Assembly: GCF_037041345.1 (NCBI RefSeq)
Contig: NZ_CP146287.1
Location: 933,501 to 997,500, forward strand
DNA from: Abiotrophia defectiva ATCC 49176
GTDB lineage: Bacteria > Bacillota > Bacilli > Lactobacillales > Aerococcaceae
DNA: 64,000 nt
Direction: 5' to 3'
The notes under the pieces were generated by a model, which worked only from the letters and a program-made list of their open reading frames with translations, searched no databases and was not told the origin of the DNA. Positions 24,133 to 33,904 of the stretch are shown in pieces. Both the position numbers and the translations under genes were made by a program. How positions within the stretch are numbered: the first letter of the stretch is position 1; the number at the start of each line of letters is the position of its first letter.

Positions 24133-25335
24133 ATGAATCAACGTGTAGCTGATTTTTGCCAACGGTATTTTACAGACCGTCGTGGTAGTAACTGTAAGAA
24201 ATGGGACTTAAGTCAAGAGCTTTTTGGAGCCCCTGATTTACTTGGTATGTGGATTGCCGATATGGAATTTAAGGTGCCTGAGGCAGTCCAAAAGGTTTTA
24301 CATGAGCGGGTAGACCATGGTGTCTTTGGTTATTCCTATCCTTGCCCTGAATACTATCAAGCCTATATCAAGTGGCAGCAAGAAAGAGCTGGCGTTGAGA
24401 TTGAGCCTGACTGGGTTCGTTTTTCACCCGGAGTTGTCAGCAGCTTTTATTGGCTAGTTCAAATCTTGACCCAGTCGGGTCAAGGGGTCATGATTATGAC
24501 GCCTGTTTATCCACCCTTCCACGGCGCCGTTAAAGACACGGGCCGTAAATTAGTGGATTATCAGTTGCAATTGCGCAATAACCGCTATGAAATTGACTTC
24601 GATGCCTTGGAGAAGCAAATTGTAGCGGAAGAGGTCAAGTTACTCATTCACTGTTCACCGCACAATCCAACAGGCCGTCTCTGGAGTCTAGAAGAGTTGG
24701 AGCAGCTCCTAGCCATTTGCCGTCGCCATCAAGTCTATCTGATTTCTGACGAAATCCATCAAGACTTTGTAGCGGCAGGCAATCACTTTGTTTCTGCCTT
24801 GGATGACCGCTTAAGCGTCTATCGTGACCTAGTCATTGTTTTAAATTCACCATCTAAGACCTTTAACTTAGCAGGTTTGCTTAATTCGCATGTGGTCATT
24901 CCAGATGAAAAATTAGGACAAGCATACGACCGAGGCGTGGCACCTTATCATCAAGCCAGCCACTCCCTGATGGGATTATTAGCTACACAAGCTGCCTATG
25001 AATCAGGTAGCCAGTGGTTAGAAGGTCTTAATGCAACAGTAGACTACAATGATGACTACTTACGCCGAACCCTATTAGCTGCCTTCCCGGATTTGGTCAT
25101 ACCTGACCGTCAAGCTACCTATGTCACCTTTATAGATTTTGGGGCCTATTTGCCAGCAAGTCAGATTAAGGATTTCATGATTCATGAAGCGGGGCTGGCA
25201 GTTAACTTTGGGTTGACCTTTGGCCGTCAAACTGCCACTTTCGTTCGTCTCAATTGTGCTACCCATCCAGATTTTGTGGCGGAGGCTGCAGACCGCATCA
25301 TTTCAGCTTTGAATAAGCGATTAAATCAAGAGTAA
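24133..25335 (+). CDS. MalY/PatB-type PLP C-S lyase (cystathionine beta-lyase-like)
   Basis: 400 residues from the ATG at 24133, six bases after AAGGTGGG; the ATG at 24127 overlaps that site. Fold type I aminotransferase-like enzyme of the MalY/PatB group: N-terminal KKWDLSQELFG with LGMWIADMEFKVP, HNPTGR, LISDEIHQDF and the PLP lysine in SPSKTFNLAGL. These enzymes cleave cystathionine or cysteine S-conjugates, releasing 2-aminoacrylate, which becomes pyruvate and ammonia. The ridA gene 12 bases downstream fits that chemistry. Substrate specificity is not determined by sequence here. Confidence 0.88.
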   Translation: MNQRVADFCQRYFTDRRGSNCKKWDLSQELFGAPDLLGMWIADMEFKVPEAVQKVLHERVDHGVFGYSYPCPEYYQAYIKWQQERAGVEIEPDWVRFSPGVVSSFYWLVQILTQSGQGVMIMTPVYPPFHGAVKDTGRKLVDYQLQLRNNRYEIDFDALEKQIVAEEVKLLIHCSPHNPTGRLWSLEELEQLLAICRRHQVYLISDEIHQDFVAAGNHFVSALDDRLSVYRDLVIVLNSPSKTFNLAGLLNSHVVIPDEKLGQAYDRGVAPYHQASHSLMGLLATQAAYESGSQWLEGLNATVDYNDDYLRRTLLAAFPDLVIPDRQATYVTFIDFGAYLPASQIKDFMIHEAGLAVNFGLTFGRQTATFVRLNCATHPDFVAEAADRIISALNKRLNQE

Positions 25336-25347
25336 AGGAGTTTACTT

Positions 25348-25737
25348 ATGTCTATCCAACGTATTATTTCAGATAAGTTACCCAAAGCAGTAGGACCTTA
25401 TTCACATGCTAGCTATGTCAAGGGCTGGCTCTATGCCTCAGGTCAACTGCCAATCGATCCTGTGTCTGGTAATATGCCAGCTACTATCGGGGATCAAACC
25501 CATCAAGTATTTGCCAACCTTAAAGCCTTATTAGCTGAAAAGGGCATGACCTTTGACCATGTGGTTAAGACGACTGTTTTCCTCAATGACATTGCCGACT
25601 TTGCAACAGTCAATGGGGTCTATGGCCAATACTTTAGCCAAGACCACTATCCAGCTCGATCAGCCTTTCAAGTGGGGAAACTTCCGCTCAATGCTGGTAT
25701 TGAAATCGAATTGGTAGCCTATAAGGAGGAAGTCTAA
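25348..25737 (+). CDS. ridA: RidA enamine/imine deaminase
   Basis: 129 residues, YjgF/YER057c/UK114 family, cytoplasmic trimer hydrolysing reactive enamines such as 2-aminoacrylate. The active-site Arg104 is in YPARSAFQVG, with Glu119 and Glu121 in IEIELVA, the catalytic pattern of the RidA subfamily. It lies between the PLP lyase gene and yqeY, sharing one base with the yqeY start, so the three are likely one operon. Confidence 0.95.
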   Translation: MSIQRIISDKLPKAVGPYSHASYVKGWLYASGQLPIDPVSGNMPATIGDQTHQVFANLKALLAEKGMTFDHVVKTTVFLNDIADFATVNGVYGQYFSQDHYPARSAFQVGKLPLNAGIEIELVAYKEEV

Positions 25738-26180
25738 TGACTTTAACAGAACGGATTAATCAAGATATTAAAACTGCCATGAAGGCCAAGGACAAAGACA
25801 GCCTTAAGGTCTTGCGCATGCTCAAGGCAGCGCTCCAGAAAGAGGCGCTAGAGCAGCATGAGCCACTTAGTCAAGACCAAGAGATTACCATTATTTCTCG
25901 GGAACTCAAGCAACGTCGTGATTCCCTGGCTGAATTTAAGAAAGCAGATCGCGAGGATTTGGTGTCTGCTACCCAGGACGAAATTGTTATTGTCCAAAAA
26001 TACTTGCCAGAACAGCTAAGCGCTGAGGCTTTAGAGGCCAAGATTCGTGAGATTATGGCGCAAGTTGGAGCTACTAGCAAGGCAGACTTCGGCAAGGTCA
26101 TGGGATTAGCTGCCAGCAGCCTTAAGGGCCAAGCAGAAGGTAAAGCCATCAATGAGACAGTTAAACGTCTTTTAGGCTAA
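25737..26180 (+). CDS. yqeY: YqeY (GatB/YqeY domain) protein
   Basis: 147 residues; helical N-terminal part (RINQDIKTAMKAKDKDSLKV) and the tail domain with FGKVMGLAASSLKGQAEGKA shared with GatB of amidotransferases. It may bind tRNA, but its role is unsettled. Usually adjacent to rpsU; here it closes the lyase-ridA operon before a terminator. Confidence 0.95.
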   Translation: MTLTERINQDIKTAMKAKDKDSLKVLRMLKAALQKEALEQHEPLSQDQEITIISRELKQRRDSLAEFKKADREDLVSATQDEIVIVQKYLPEQLSAEALEAKIREIMAQVGATSKADFGKVMGLAASSLKGQAEGKAINETVKRLLG

Positions 26181-26189
26181 GTTTTAGTT

Positions 26190-26220
26190 AACAGGAGCTG
26201 TGCTCCTGTTTTTTTGTTTT
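26190..26220 (+). terminator. Terminator after yqeY
   Basis: AACAGGAGC (26190-26198), loop TGT, GCTCCTGTT (26202-26210), then a T run. Confidence 0.92.
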
Positions 26221-26344
26221 AAGGCGCAAAAATGGCACAAATCATGACTTTTAGTCCAAGACAAGGTATAATAGAATCAGCCTAGTGTGTCCACTAGTAT
26301 CTAGCCTGACGTCGTCTGAGACGTGAAGAAGAGAGGGATTGCTT

Positions 26345-27331
26345 ATGACGGAACAACACCCATATAGTCAGACATTAATTATTTCCAATCCGGATTGGCT
26401 TTTAGCCATTTTGGGCAATCAAGATCACCATATTCAATTACTTGAAGAACACTTTGAAGTGCTTATCACGACGCGTGGTGAGCAACTAACTATTACTGGT
26501 CGTCAAGCAGCTGTTGAGTTGACACTAGAGGTTGTTAACCAATTAGTGCAATTGCTAGAACGCCATATTACGCCACACACCATGGACATTGTGACGGCGA
26601 TTAAAATGGCCCAGAACAATACCTTGGATTACTTCCTCAATCTCTATGAGGAAGTCATTGGCCGAGCAGCAGATGGCCGGGCCATCCGGGTTAAGAACTT
26701 TGGTCAGTTACAATATACACGCGCTATTGCCAAACAGGACGTGGTTTTCGGCATTGGGCCTGCGGGGACAGGGAAGACCTTCTTGGCCGTGGTGCTAGCG
26801 GTTCAAGCCTTGAAGGAAGGGCGAGTGAAGAAGATTATCTTAACGCGGCCAGCAGTAGAAGCAGGGGAGAGCCTGGGCTTCTTGCCAGGTGACCTTAAGG
26901 AAAAGGTGGACCCATATTTGCGTCCAGTCTATGATGCGCTCTATACGATCTATGGGGCAGAACAAACCAACCGCCTGATGGAACGTGGCGTCATTGAGAT
27001 TGCACCTCTGGCTTATATGCGGGGCCGTACCTTGGATGATGCCTTTGTTATCTTAGATGAGGCTCAAAATACCACCATTGCCCAAATGAAAATGTTCCTC
27101 ACCCGTTTAGGCTTCGGCTCTAAGATGATTATTAATGGGGACAGAACGCAAATCGACTTGCCAAAAGGGGTAAAATCAGGTTTGGTTGATGCCCAAAGTA
27201 AGCTTAAGGGAATTGATCGCATCCAATTTGTGACCTTTGATGCCTTCGATGTGGTGCGCCACCCTGTAGTGGCAGATATTATCAAGGCATACAGTCGCAA
27301 ATTGCCCGATGAGAACATGGGCGAAGTGTAG
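26345..27331 (+). CDS. phoH: PhoH family ATPase (YbeZ type)
   Basis: 328 residues from the ATG at 26345; an in-frame TTG two codons earlier overlaps the AGAGGGA ribosome site. N-terminal KH-like part (about 1-110) then a P-loop domain: FGIGPAGTGKTFLAV (Walker A), AFVILDEAQNTTIAQM (Walker B), GDRTQIDLP. YbeZ proteins act with YbeY, encoded two genes downstream, in RNA metabolism. First gene of a phoH-pgpH-ybeY-udpK-era-recO run. Confidence 0.96.
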   Translation: MTEQHPYSQTLIISNPDWLLAILGNQDHHIQLLEEHFEVLITTRGEQLTITGRQAAVELTLEVVNQLVQLLERHITPHTMDIVTAIKMAQNNTLDYFLNLYEEVIGRAADGRAIRVKNFGQLQYTRAIAKQDVVFGIGPAGTGKTFLAVVLAVQALKEGRVKKIILTRPAVEAGESLGFLPGDLKEKVDPYLRPVYDALYTIYGAEQTNRLMERGVIEIAPLAYMRGRTLDDAFVILDEAQNTTIAQMKMFLTRLGFGSKMIINGDRTQIDLPKGVKSGLVDAQSKLKGIDRIQFVTFDAFDVVRHPVVADIIKAYSRKLPDENMGEV

Positions 27332-27340
27332 GTGATAGGA

Positions 27341-29563
27341 ATGAATCGACGTTTAGAGCGTCTGCAAGCTAAAATGGGCTTGAGTTATCAAATCCTAGTG
27401 GGGCTAGTTCTGGCACTTTGGCTCTTGCTTTTGGGCTATTCCAGTGTTCAACCTAGAACTTATAATTTTGCCCTTAACCGAGTAGCTGATATTACCGTTC
27501 GGGCTCCTAAGACAGTAGAAGATACTGAACGAACAGAAGAATTACGCCAACATGCACGCAGTCGTGTTTCCGATGTTCGACTTTACTCACCCGAAGTTAA
27601 AAACCAACAGGTTGATTTGTTGAATCAGTATTTTTCATTTGTCAAAGGCGTAAGGCAGAAGGATTATCGTGCTAGCGATCTTGAGACGGCTGCCCGCGCT
27701 CAAGGCTGGTCTGATAATGACCTTGAGACCCTTAAGGCATCCTTTACTAGCAACAGTCAACGCCTCTATTGGACTCAATTAACAGAGGCAGAGCGACTCT
27801 TGCTCTATAATCAAAGTTTAAAACAAGGGTCAGTTACCCTCATGAGTTTGAATGAATCCTTACCAGATAATGCCCGTAATCTTTGGCTATCACTCGATGA
27901 TAAGCAGTTTGAAACTATGTCGACTTATATGGTTGATTTGCTGAGTCAAACCTTAAGTCAGGAAATTGAGCCTGCTAATACTGCGGCTAACCTAAGCAAG
28001 CTACGGGCTAGCCTTCGGGAAGCAGGGCAATATAGTCAGTATCAGTCGGCCCTGGTAGACTTCATTCAACCATTTATTGTACCAACCCTGGTTTATAACC
28101 AAGAAGAAACGAACCGCTTGAAAGAAGAAGCGGCGGCTGCCGTTCAACCAGCTTATATTCTTCAAGGTCAAATTATTGTCCAAGAAGGGCATGTCATTGA
28201 TTCGACTGTCTTGCGTCAACTCAAGCTTTTTGGTTACTTGGATGCCAGTGTAGGGCGCTATAATGCTTATATCTTCTACGCCTTGATTATTGTGCATTTC
28301 CTCTTGCTCTTAGGATTGAATACCGAAGGCTTCCGTTTCAAGCAAGCACCAAGTGCCAAGCGTCAAATGGCTATGACCATCTATGCGCTAGCCTTTGGGG
28401 GGCTATTCGCCGTCTTGAAGGCTCTCGAAGTACTTCAAGTAGGGGGCTTTGCCTGGGCAACGCTCTTGTTACCAATTAGTTTGTGGCCACTGCTTGTAGT
28501 ACCCAAAACCAGTATGCGAGATGGCTTAATTGGCTTGGTATCTTTCAATGTGATGGCACTTTTCGTCTTGAGTGATGTCTTTAATATTTTGGAAAGTCTC
28601 ATGCCTCTGGTCTTTTATTGTTTTACTGGTTTAATTGGTATGATTTTGGTAAATGCCAAGGTTTGGTTAGGGCGTAAACGACGTTTTGTTCCTGCCTATA
28701 TTGGTCTACAGTTATTGACCATTCTGCCTTTATTACTGGGCTTTAACATGGATTTAACAACCTTCCAAGGTCGACGTATGGCAGGGCTAATGCTGGCTAA
28801 TATCCTGATGACGGTCATTTTTTACTTGTCCTTGTCTCCTTACTGGGAGCGCATCTTTAACCCAAGCGCAGAATTAAGCCTACAGCAACTAGCCAACCTT
28901 AATCATCCTTTGCTTAAGGACTTGATTGAGAAGGCACCAGGTACCTACCACCACAGCATGATGGTAGCTAACCTTAGTGCCAATGCGGTTGAAGCCATTG
29001 GTGGAGATTCCCTGCTAACGCGGGTCGCTAGCTATTACCATGATGTGGGGAAGACACTGCATCCACTCTTTTTCGTTGAGAATTTGCCTGCAGGCGTTGA
29101 AAATCCACATAAAATGATTAAGCCAATTGAAAGTGCCCAGATTATCACAGGTCACGTGACTGCTGGTGTAAAAATTATGGAGGCTCATGATTTGCCTACT
29201 TCCATTCAGGATGTTTGTTGGCAACACCATGGGACTACACTGGTAAAATACTTCTACTATCAGGCCCAACAGGAAGGGCATCCTGTCAATCAGGCAGATT
29301 TTCGATATCCTGGTCCTAAGCCACGGACCAAGGAGGCTGCCGTTATCATGATTGCTGATTCGGTTGAGGCTGCTAGCCGTACCCTTAAGGAGTATAGTCA
29401 AGCAAGCATAGAAGGACTTGTAGGTGGTATTATCCAAGGTAAAGTGGCGGATGATCAGTTTTCTGACTGTGACTTAACCGTTAATGAATTAAAAATCGTA
29501 CAAGCCTCTCTAATTCGTGGAGTCGCAAGTATGTATCACACCCGTATAGAATATCCTAAGTAG
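27341..29563 (+). CDS. pgpH: PgpH-type 7TM-HD c-di-AMP phosphodiesterase
   Basis: 740 residues from the ATG at 27341, preceded by AGGTGATAGG; a GTG three codons earlier has no site. One N-terminal transmembrane helix, a large extracytoplasmic region (about 40-300), seven transmembrane helices (about 305-500), then a cytoplasmic HD domain with YHHSMMVANLS near 537, SYYHDVGKTLHP near 565 and CWQHHGTT. Family members hydrolyse c-di-AMP to pApA. Located between phoH and ybeY as in Bacillus and Listeria. Confidence 0.95.
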   Translation: MNRRLERLQAKMGLSYQILVGLVLALWLLLLGYSSVQPRTYNFALNRVADITVRAPKTVEDTERTEELRQHARSRVSDVRLYSPEVKNQQVDLLNQYFSFVKGVRQKDYRASDLETAARAQGWSDNDLETLKASFTSNSQRLYWTQLTEAERLLLYNQSLKQGSVTLMSLNESLPDNARNLWLSLDDKQFETMSTYMVDLLSQTLSQEIEPANTAANLSKLRASLREAGQYSQYQSALVDFIQPFIVPTLVYNQEETNRLKEEAAAAVQPAYILQGQIIVQEGHVIDSTVLRQLKLFGYLDASVGRYNAYIFYALIIVHFLLLLGLNTEGFRFKQAPSAKRQMAMTIYALAFGGLFAVLKALEVLQVGGFAWATLLLPISLWPLLVVPKTSMRDGLIGLVSFNVMALFVLSDVFNILESLMPLVFYCFTGLIGMILVNAKVWLGRKRRFVPAYIGLQLLTILPLLLGFNMDLTTFQGRRMAGLMLANILMTVIFYLSLSPYWERIFNPSAELSLQQLANLNHPLLKDLIEKAPGTYHHSMMVANLSANAVEAIGGDSLLTRVASYYHDVGKTLHPLFFVENLPAGVENPHKMIKPIESAQIITGHVTAGVKIMEAHDLPTSIQDVCWQHHGTTLVKYFYYQAQQEGHPVNQADFRYPGPKPRTKEAAVIMIADSVEAASRTLKEYSQASIEGLVGGIIQGKVADDQFSDCDLTVNELKIVQASLIRGVASMYHTRIEYPK

Positions 29564-29589
29564 GCCATTTAGGATTAGAAAGGACATTT

Positions 29590-30120
29590 ATGTTAGTTGA
29601 TATTATTGATGACCAAGCCTACCTGGCATCTGGTCAAGAAAAATTGCTTCATGAAGTCATTGAAGCAGCTGCAAAGTATCTGAACTTGCCTGAGGGAATT
29701 GAATTAGATCTTTCCATCGTGTCTAATGAAGAAATCCAAGTGCTTAACCGAGACTACCGTGGTTTGGACAAACCGACGGATGTTTTGAGCTTTGCATTGA
29801 CTGAAGTATCCAGTGAGTATGATGTAGACTTTGCTCATTTAGACCTTACTGATGAAGCGGAAGAGACAGAAGATTTAGAGGAGACAGAGTTTCAGGATGA
29901 AGAAGCTATACCTCAACACTTGGGAGATATCATCATTTCCTACCCTCGTGCCCAAGAACAGGCTCAGGACTATGGTCACAGTCTAGACCGTGAACTGGCT
30001 TTTCTAGCAGTTCATGGCTTCCTTCATCTCAATGGTTATGACCACCAGACAGAAGAAGAAGCGCAGGAAATGTTTAAAATCCAAGAAGAGGTGTTGACGA
30101 CTTATGGTCTCACGCGATAA
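29590..30120 (+). CDS. ybeY: Endoribonuclease YbeY with acidic insertion
   Basis: 176 residues, about 20 more than the usual 150-160. Zinc-binding motif HGFLHLNGYDH (His142, His146, His152) is intact; YbeY takes part in 16S rRNA 3'-end maturation. The extra length is an acidic stretch at about 71-106 (EEVS/TDEAEETEDLEETE/FQDEEA pattern) before LGDIII, replacing a short loop. The last 17 bases overlap the next gene. Confidence 0.95.
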   Translation: MLVDIIDDQAYLASGQEKLLHEVIEAAAKYLNLPEGIELDLSIVSNEEIQVLNRDYRGLDKPTDVLSFALTEVSSEYDVDFAHLDLTDEAEETEDLEETEFQDEEAIPQHLGDIIISYPRAQEQAQDYGHSLDRELAFLAVHGFLHLNGYDHQTEEEAQEMFKIQEEVLTTYGLTR

Positions 30121-30523
30121 ACACCCCTACAAGCATCATGCCAATCCAAGTATCTTGGCTTCCTTCCGCGCTTCATTGTCGGGTTTGGGCTATGCCTTAG
30201 CTAATGAGCGTAATCTCAAGGTTCACGCGGGGGTGACCGTCTTGGTTTTAATCATAGTGGGCTTGCTTGGAGTCAATGCCGTTGAGGCTAGTCTCTTGCT
30301 GCTTGTGACAGGATTGGTTTGGTGCATGGAGCTGGTCAATAGCGCCGTGGAGGCCACAGTTGACTTGGTAGTTGGAGAACAATTACATCCCTTGGCCAAG
30401 GTTGCCAAGGATGTAGCAGCAGCTGCAGTTGTTGTGGCGGCTTTGGTGGCAGTAGGAGTGGGATTCCTGGTCCTAGGCCCTAAAGTCTGGCATGTGCTAG
30501 CCATTCTGTTAGGTCTTGCTTAA
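30104..30523 (+). CDS. DgkA-family undecaprenol (or diacylglycerol) kinase
   Basis: 139 residues. Short N-terminal amphipathic part (FRASLSGLGYALANERNLKVH), three transmembrane helices, and the family motif MELVNSAVEATVDLV with the Glu and Asn that bind metal-ATP. In Gram-positives this enzyme phosphorylates undecaprenol, replenishing the lipid carrier made by UppS. The start inside ybeY suggests coupled translation. cdd, often between this gene and era, is absent. Confidence 0.92.
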   Translation: MVSRDKHPYKHHANPSILASFRASLSGLGYALANERNLKVHAGVTVLVLIIVGLLGVNAVEASLLLLVTGLVWCMELVNSAVEATVDLVVGEQLHPLAKVAKDVAAAAVVVAALVAVGVGFLVLGPKVWHVLAILLGLA

Positions 30524-30548
30524 GTCTTAGAGAAAGAGAGCGTGAAAC

Positions 30549-31454
30549 GTGAGTAATCAAGCATTTAAATCTGGTTTCGTAGCCATTATAGGTCGCCCTA
30601 ATGTTGGTAAATCAACCTTACTTAATCGTTTTGTAGGGCAGAAAATCGCCATTATGTCGGATAAGGCACAGACCACTCGTAATCGAATTCAAGGGGTCTT
30701 AACCAATGATCAAGCCCAAATTGTTTTCATTGATACACCGGGTATTCATAAGCCTAAACATGCCTTAGGTGACTTTATGGTCAATACGGCTTATAGCGCC
30801 CTCAAAGGGGTAGATGCCGTATTATTTGTGGTTAATGCTGCAGAAAAAATGGGCCCTGGCGATCGATTGATTATGGAACGTATCCAGAATGTTAAGGTTC
30901 CTGTCTTTTTAGTCATTAACAAGATTGATTTAGTCAAACCTGATGATCTTTTGCCTATTATTGAAGGTTACCAAGAAGTCAGAAGCTTTGACCAAGTCTT
31001 TCCGATTTCGGCTACGCAAGGCAATAATGTGCCGGAATTGGTGGCTAAGTTGCAAGAAGCCTTACCGGAAGGACCTAAGTACTATCCAGATAGTCAAATT
31101 ATGGACCATCCCGAATATTTTGTAGTGGCCGAATTTATCCGTGAAAAAATCTTACTCCTGACTCAGGAAGAGATTCCCCATTCTGTTGCAGTTCAAGTGC
31201 AAAGTATGCAACGCAATGAGAATGGCAAGATTGAAGTTCAAGCATCTATTATTGTGGAACGCAAGAGCCAGAAGGGGATTATCATTGGAGCCGGCGGCCA
31301 AATGATTAAGAAAATCGGCCAACTTGCTCGGCGTGATATTGAGCAATTGCTGGATGATAAGGTTTATTTAGATTTGTGGGTCAAGGTTCAAAAGAATTGG
31401 CGCGATCGTCAAACTAATCTTAGCGATTTTGGCTATCGTCCAGATAACTACTAA
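30549..31454 (+). CDS. era: GTPase Era
   Basis: 301 residues, GTG start. G motifs [23 protein letters not shown] and [11 protein letters not shown], then a C-terminal KH domain with [15 protein letters not shown]. Binds the 16S rRNA 3' end during 30S assembly, functionally close to YbeY in the same gene run. Confidence 0.97.
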   Translation: MSNQAFKSGFVAIIGRPNVGKSTLLNRFVGQKIAIMSDKAQTTRNRIQGVLTNDQAQIVFIDTPGIHKPKHALGDFMVNTAYSALKGVDAVLFVVNAAEKMGPGDRLIMERIQNVKVPVFLVINKIDLVKPDDLLPIIEGYQEVRSFDQVFPISATQGNNVPELVAKLQEALPEGPKYYPDSQIMDHPEYFVVAEFIREKILLLTQEEIPHSVAVQVQSMQRNENGKIEVQASIIVERKSQKGIIIGAGGQMIKKIGQLARRDIEQLLDDKVYLDLWVKVQKNWRDRQTNLSDFGYRPDNY

Positions 31455-31482
31455 GAGATGGTGATAGAAGGGAGAAGGGGGC

Positions 31483-32241
31483 ATGAATGAACGGTTTGAG
31501 GGCATTGTCCTCTTCAAGCGTCCTCACCGCGAACATGATGGCTTGGTCAAGATTTTTACCCAAGAATTTGGGACTAAGATGTTCTTTGTGCGCGGTCTTT
31601 ATCGGGGCCATCATCGGCTGACAAGCGCCTGCCTCCCTATGACCCATCATGCCTATATTGGTGATATTCAAGACGACGGCCTCTCTTTCCTAAAGGAAAG
31701 CCAGTCAATCCAACTTTTCCAAAGATTGCAGGCTGATATCTTGCTTCAGGCCTATGGCATCTATGTCTTACAACTCCTGGATGCTGCTCTAGAGGACAAT
31801 CAAGCCAATCCTAAGCTCTATCAGCTTCTACTACAGGTGCTTGAGGCCTTAAATCAAGGCTTAGCTCCTCAAGTCATTGTGGCTTACCTAGAAATTCATC
31901 TCTTGCCACTTTTTGGCATTCATATTCAATGGGCTTCTTGTGCAAGTTGCCAGGTCAGTGATCGACCCTTAAGATTTAGTCTCAAGCGTCAAGCCGTCTT
32001 GTGTGACCGTCATGCCTCTTTGGATATTCATTGCTTACCAGTTTCTAGTCGAGCAGTGCACCTAGCCCGACGTCTGTCTCAAGTGGATTTAAAACAAATC
32101 CAGAACATTAACTTAAGTGATCAGACTCTTAAGGACTTGCGAATACTCATGGATGCTATCTACCAAGAATATGTCGGTATTCGTCTCAAGAGTAAGTCCT
32201 ATTTGAATCAGATTACGCAATTAGACTGGTCAAGTACTTAG
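31483..32241 (+). CDS. recO: DNA repair protein RecO
   Basis: 252 residues with an AGAAGGGGGC ribosome site. N-terminal OB fold (EGIVLFKRPHREHDGLVKIF), helical body, and a C-terminal zinc motif CASC with a second half LCDRH, where one Cys appears replaced by His. RecO loads RecA on SSB-coated DNA with RecR. It closes the phoH-recO run; no clear terminator is seen in the 170 bases that follow. Confidence 0.95.
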   Translation: MNERFEGIVLFKRPHREHDGLVKIFTQEFGTKMFFVRGLYRGHHRLTSACLPMTHHAYIGDIQDDGLSFLKESQSIQLFQRLQADILLQAYGIYVLQLLDAALEDNQANPKLYQLLLQVLEALNQGLAPQVIVAYLEIHLLPLFGIHIQWASCASCQVSDRPLRFSLKRQAVLCDRHASLDIHCLPVSSRAVHLARRLSQVDLKQIQNINLSDQTLKDLRILMDAIYQEYVGIRLKSKSYLNQITQLDWSST

Positions 32242-32416
32242 TTTAAGCTTTTTTGTCGCTTAATGGGTGATGAATAGCTAACAAATTACTGAGATTCTAG
32301 GCTATGGGCTAATCCCTAAAAGATTAAGAATTTGGAAATCAGGTGAATAATTCGTCTTTTCGTGGTAGAATAAGTGGAAACAAATTTCAATTAGCAAAAT
32401 AGCTACGGGAGGTTCC

Positions 32417-33901
32417 ATGAAAAACATCAAAACCAATGCCCTCGCGAATTTCTTAGTGCGATTTGCAAACGTGGTGGTGCCTGTCCTCACAGGAACCTAT
32501 ATTAACCGGGTCTTTCAAAACTCGGTAGAATATAACTACTTTAATGCTGGCGACACGCTGATGAACATTTTTTTACCTTTTGCCTCATTAGGGGTTTATT
32601 ATTTTGGTGTCCGGCAAATTAGTAAGGTTAAGCATGACCGGGATCAGGTCAATTACTTCTTCTCGAGCCTGTTCTACATTACGGTTATTTCATCCATTCT
32701 AACGACCCTATTCTATGTGGGCTATGTCTATGCGACCGTTCACCAGAAGAGTCAGTTGGCAATCTACTTAGTTTTGGGAAGTCAGATTCTATCTAGCTTC
32801 CTCTATATTGAGTGGATGGTGGAGGCTTTCGAGAATTATCGTTTTATCTTAATTAAGACCATCATCTTGCGAATTATTATGATTGTGGCGCTCTTTGGCT
32901 TTGTTAAAACGGCGGAAGATATTATCATTTATGCAATGGTCATGTCTGGTGCTCAAATTCTCAACTATCTCTTCGGTTTTGTCTGGATTAAGCGCCAAGT
33001 CAAGCTTGTTAAGGTCAAGGTTAAAGACATGTTGTCCATGATTCTGCCTTTGATTAGTTTGCTGCTTATGTCTAGTGCAGTGACCCTTTATACGGCTTTA
33101 GACAAGCTCTTCCTATCCTATACAGATTCAGAGGATGCCGTCAGCCTTTATAGCCAAGGTCAAAAAATTTCAACTATGATTGCGACTCTGATTAGTAGTC
33201 CAATCTCAGTAAGTATTCCGCGTTTGGGCTACTATCTAGGCCAGAATAACCGTGAAGCCTATGACAACCTAGTCTACAAAGGGGCACGTCTCTTTGCCTT
33301 CTTGATTGCGCCAATTAGTTTAGGGCTCTTCATAACAGGCAATTATGCTGTCTTGCTTTATGGTGGGGGCGCCTATATGGGAGCCGCGACTGTAACAGCT
33401 ATCTTCGGGATTCGGAGTATTACTTGGTCTATTGAGACCCTTTTCGCTAATCAAATCATCTTCATTCATGGCTATGAACGGAGTTTGACCCTTTATTATT
33501 TCGCCTGTGGCTTACTCAACCTAGTCTTCAAGTTCCTACTCCTTAATATGCATTTCTCATCTCCAGAAATCTATATCTTAACCACTTGGTTGTCAGAAGG
33601 GGTCCTAATTGCCCTCGAAATCTACTTTATCAAACGCCATGGCTTAATTAAGTTAAAACCTGTTATTGGCAGTTTCTTACGCTATGGGCTGATTGCAGCA
33701 GGGTTTATCCCAATCAGCATAGTGGTTAAGGCACTATCTCCAGTGCAAATGACGCATTTAAACTTAGCCGTCTTAGTAAATCTTGCCATTTTAATGACCC
33801 TATGTGGTATCTACTACCTTGCGGCCCTCTGGTTGCTTAAAGATCCTGTACTGACCGGCATGGTAGAAGCAGTTGGCAATAAATTAAGAAGAAGGGGATA
33901 G
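32417..33901 (+). CDS. Wzx-type polysaccharide flippase
   Basis: 494 residues, about 12-14 hydrophobic segments of the MOP/polysaccharide transport family (NALANFLVRFANVVVPVLTG, YFGVRQISKV, VSIPRLGYYLG). It should flip undecaprenyl-linked glycan units across the membrane. First gene of a four-gene same-strand block with intergenic gaps of 0-3 bases. Relatives include teichoic acid flippases such as TacF, so the cargo could be a capsule, wall teichoic acid-like polymer or rhamnose polysaccharide side chain. Confidence 0.88.
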   Translation: MKNIKTNALANFLVRFANVVVPVLTGTYINRVFQNSVEYNYFNAGDTLMNIFLPFASLGVYYFGVRQISKVKHDRDQVNYFFSSLFYITVISSILTTLFYVGYVYATVHQKSQLAIYLVLGSQILSSFLYIEWMVEAFENYRFILIKTIILRIIMIVALFGFVKTAEDIIIYAMVMSGAQILNYLFGFVWIKRQVKLVKVKVKDMLSMILPLISLLLMSSAVTLYTALDKLFLSYTDSEDAVSLYSQGQKISTMIATLISSPISVSIPRLGYYLGQNNREAYDNLVYKGARLFAFLIAPISLGLFITGNYAVLLYGGGAYMGAATVTAIFGIRSITWSIETLFANQIIFIHGYERSLTLYYFACGLLNLVFKFLLLNMHFSSPEIYILTTWLSEGVLIALEIYFIKRHGLIKLKPVIGSFLRYGLIAAGFIPISIVVKALSPVQMTHLNLAVLVNLAILMTLCGIYYLAALWLLKDPVLTGMVEAVGNKLRRRG

Positions 33902-33904
33902 ACC

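Noticed and set aside
26281-26344. GACGTCGTCTGAGACGTGAAG hairpin-like leader before phoH as a riboswitch
   Set aside because: The GACGTC/GACGT inverted elements are short and lack any known aptamer features.
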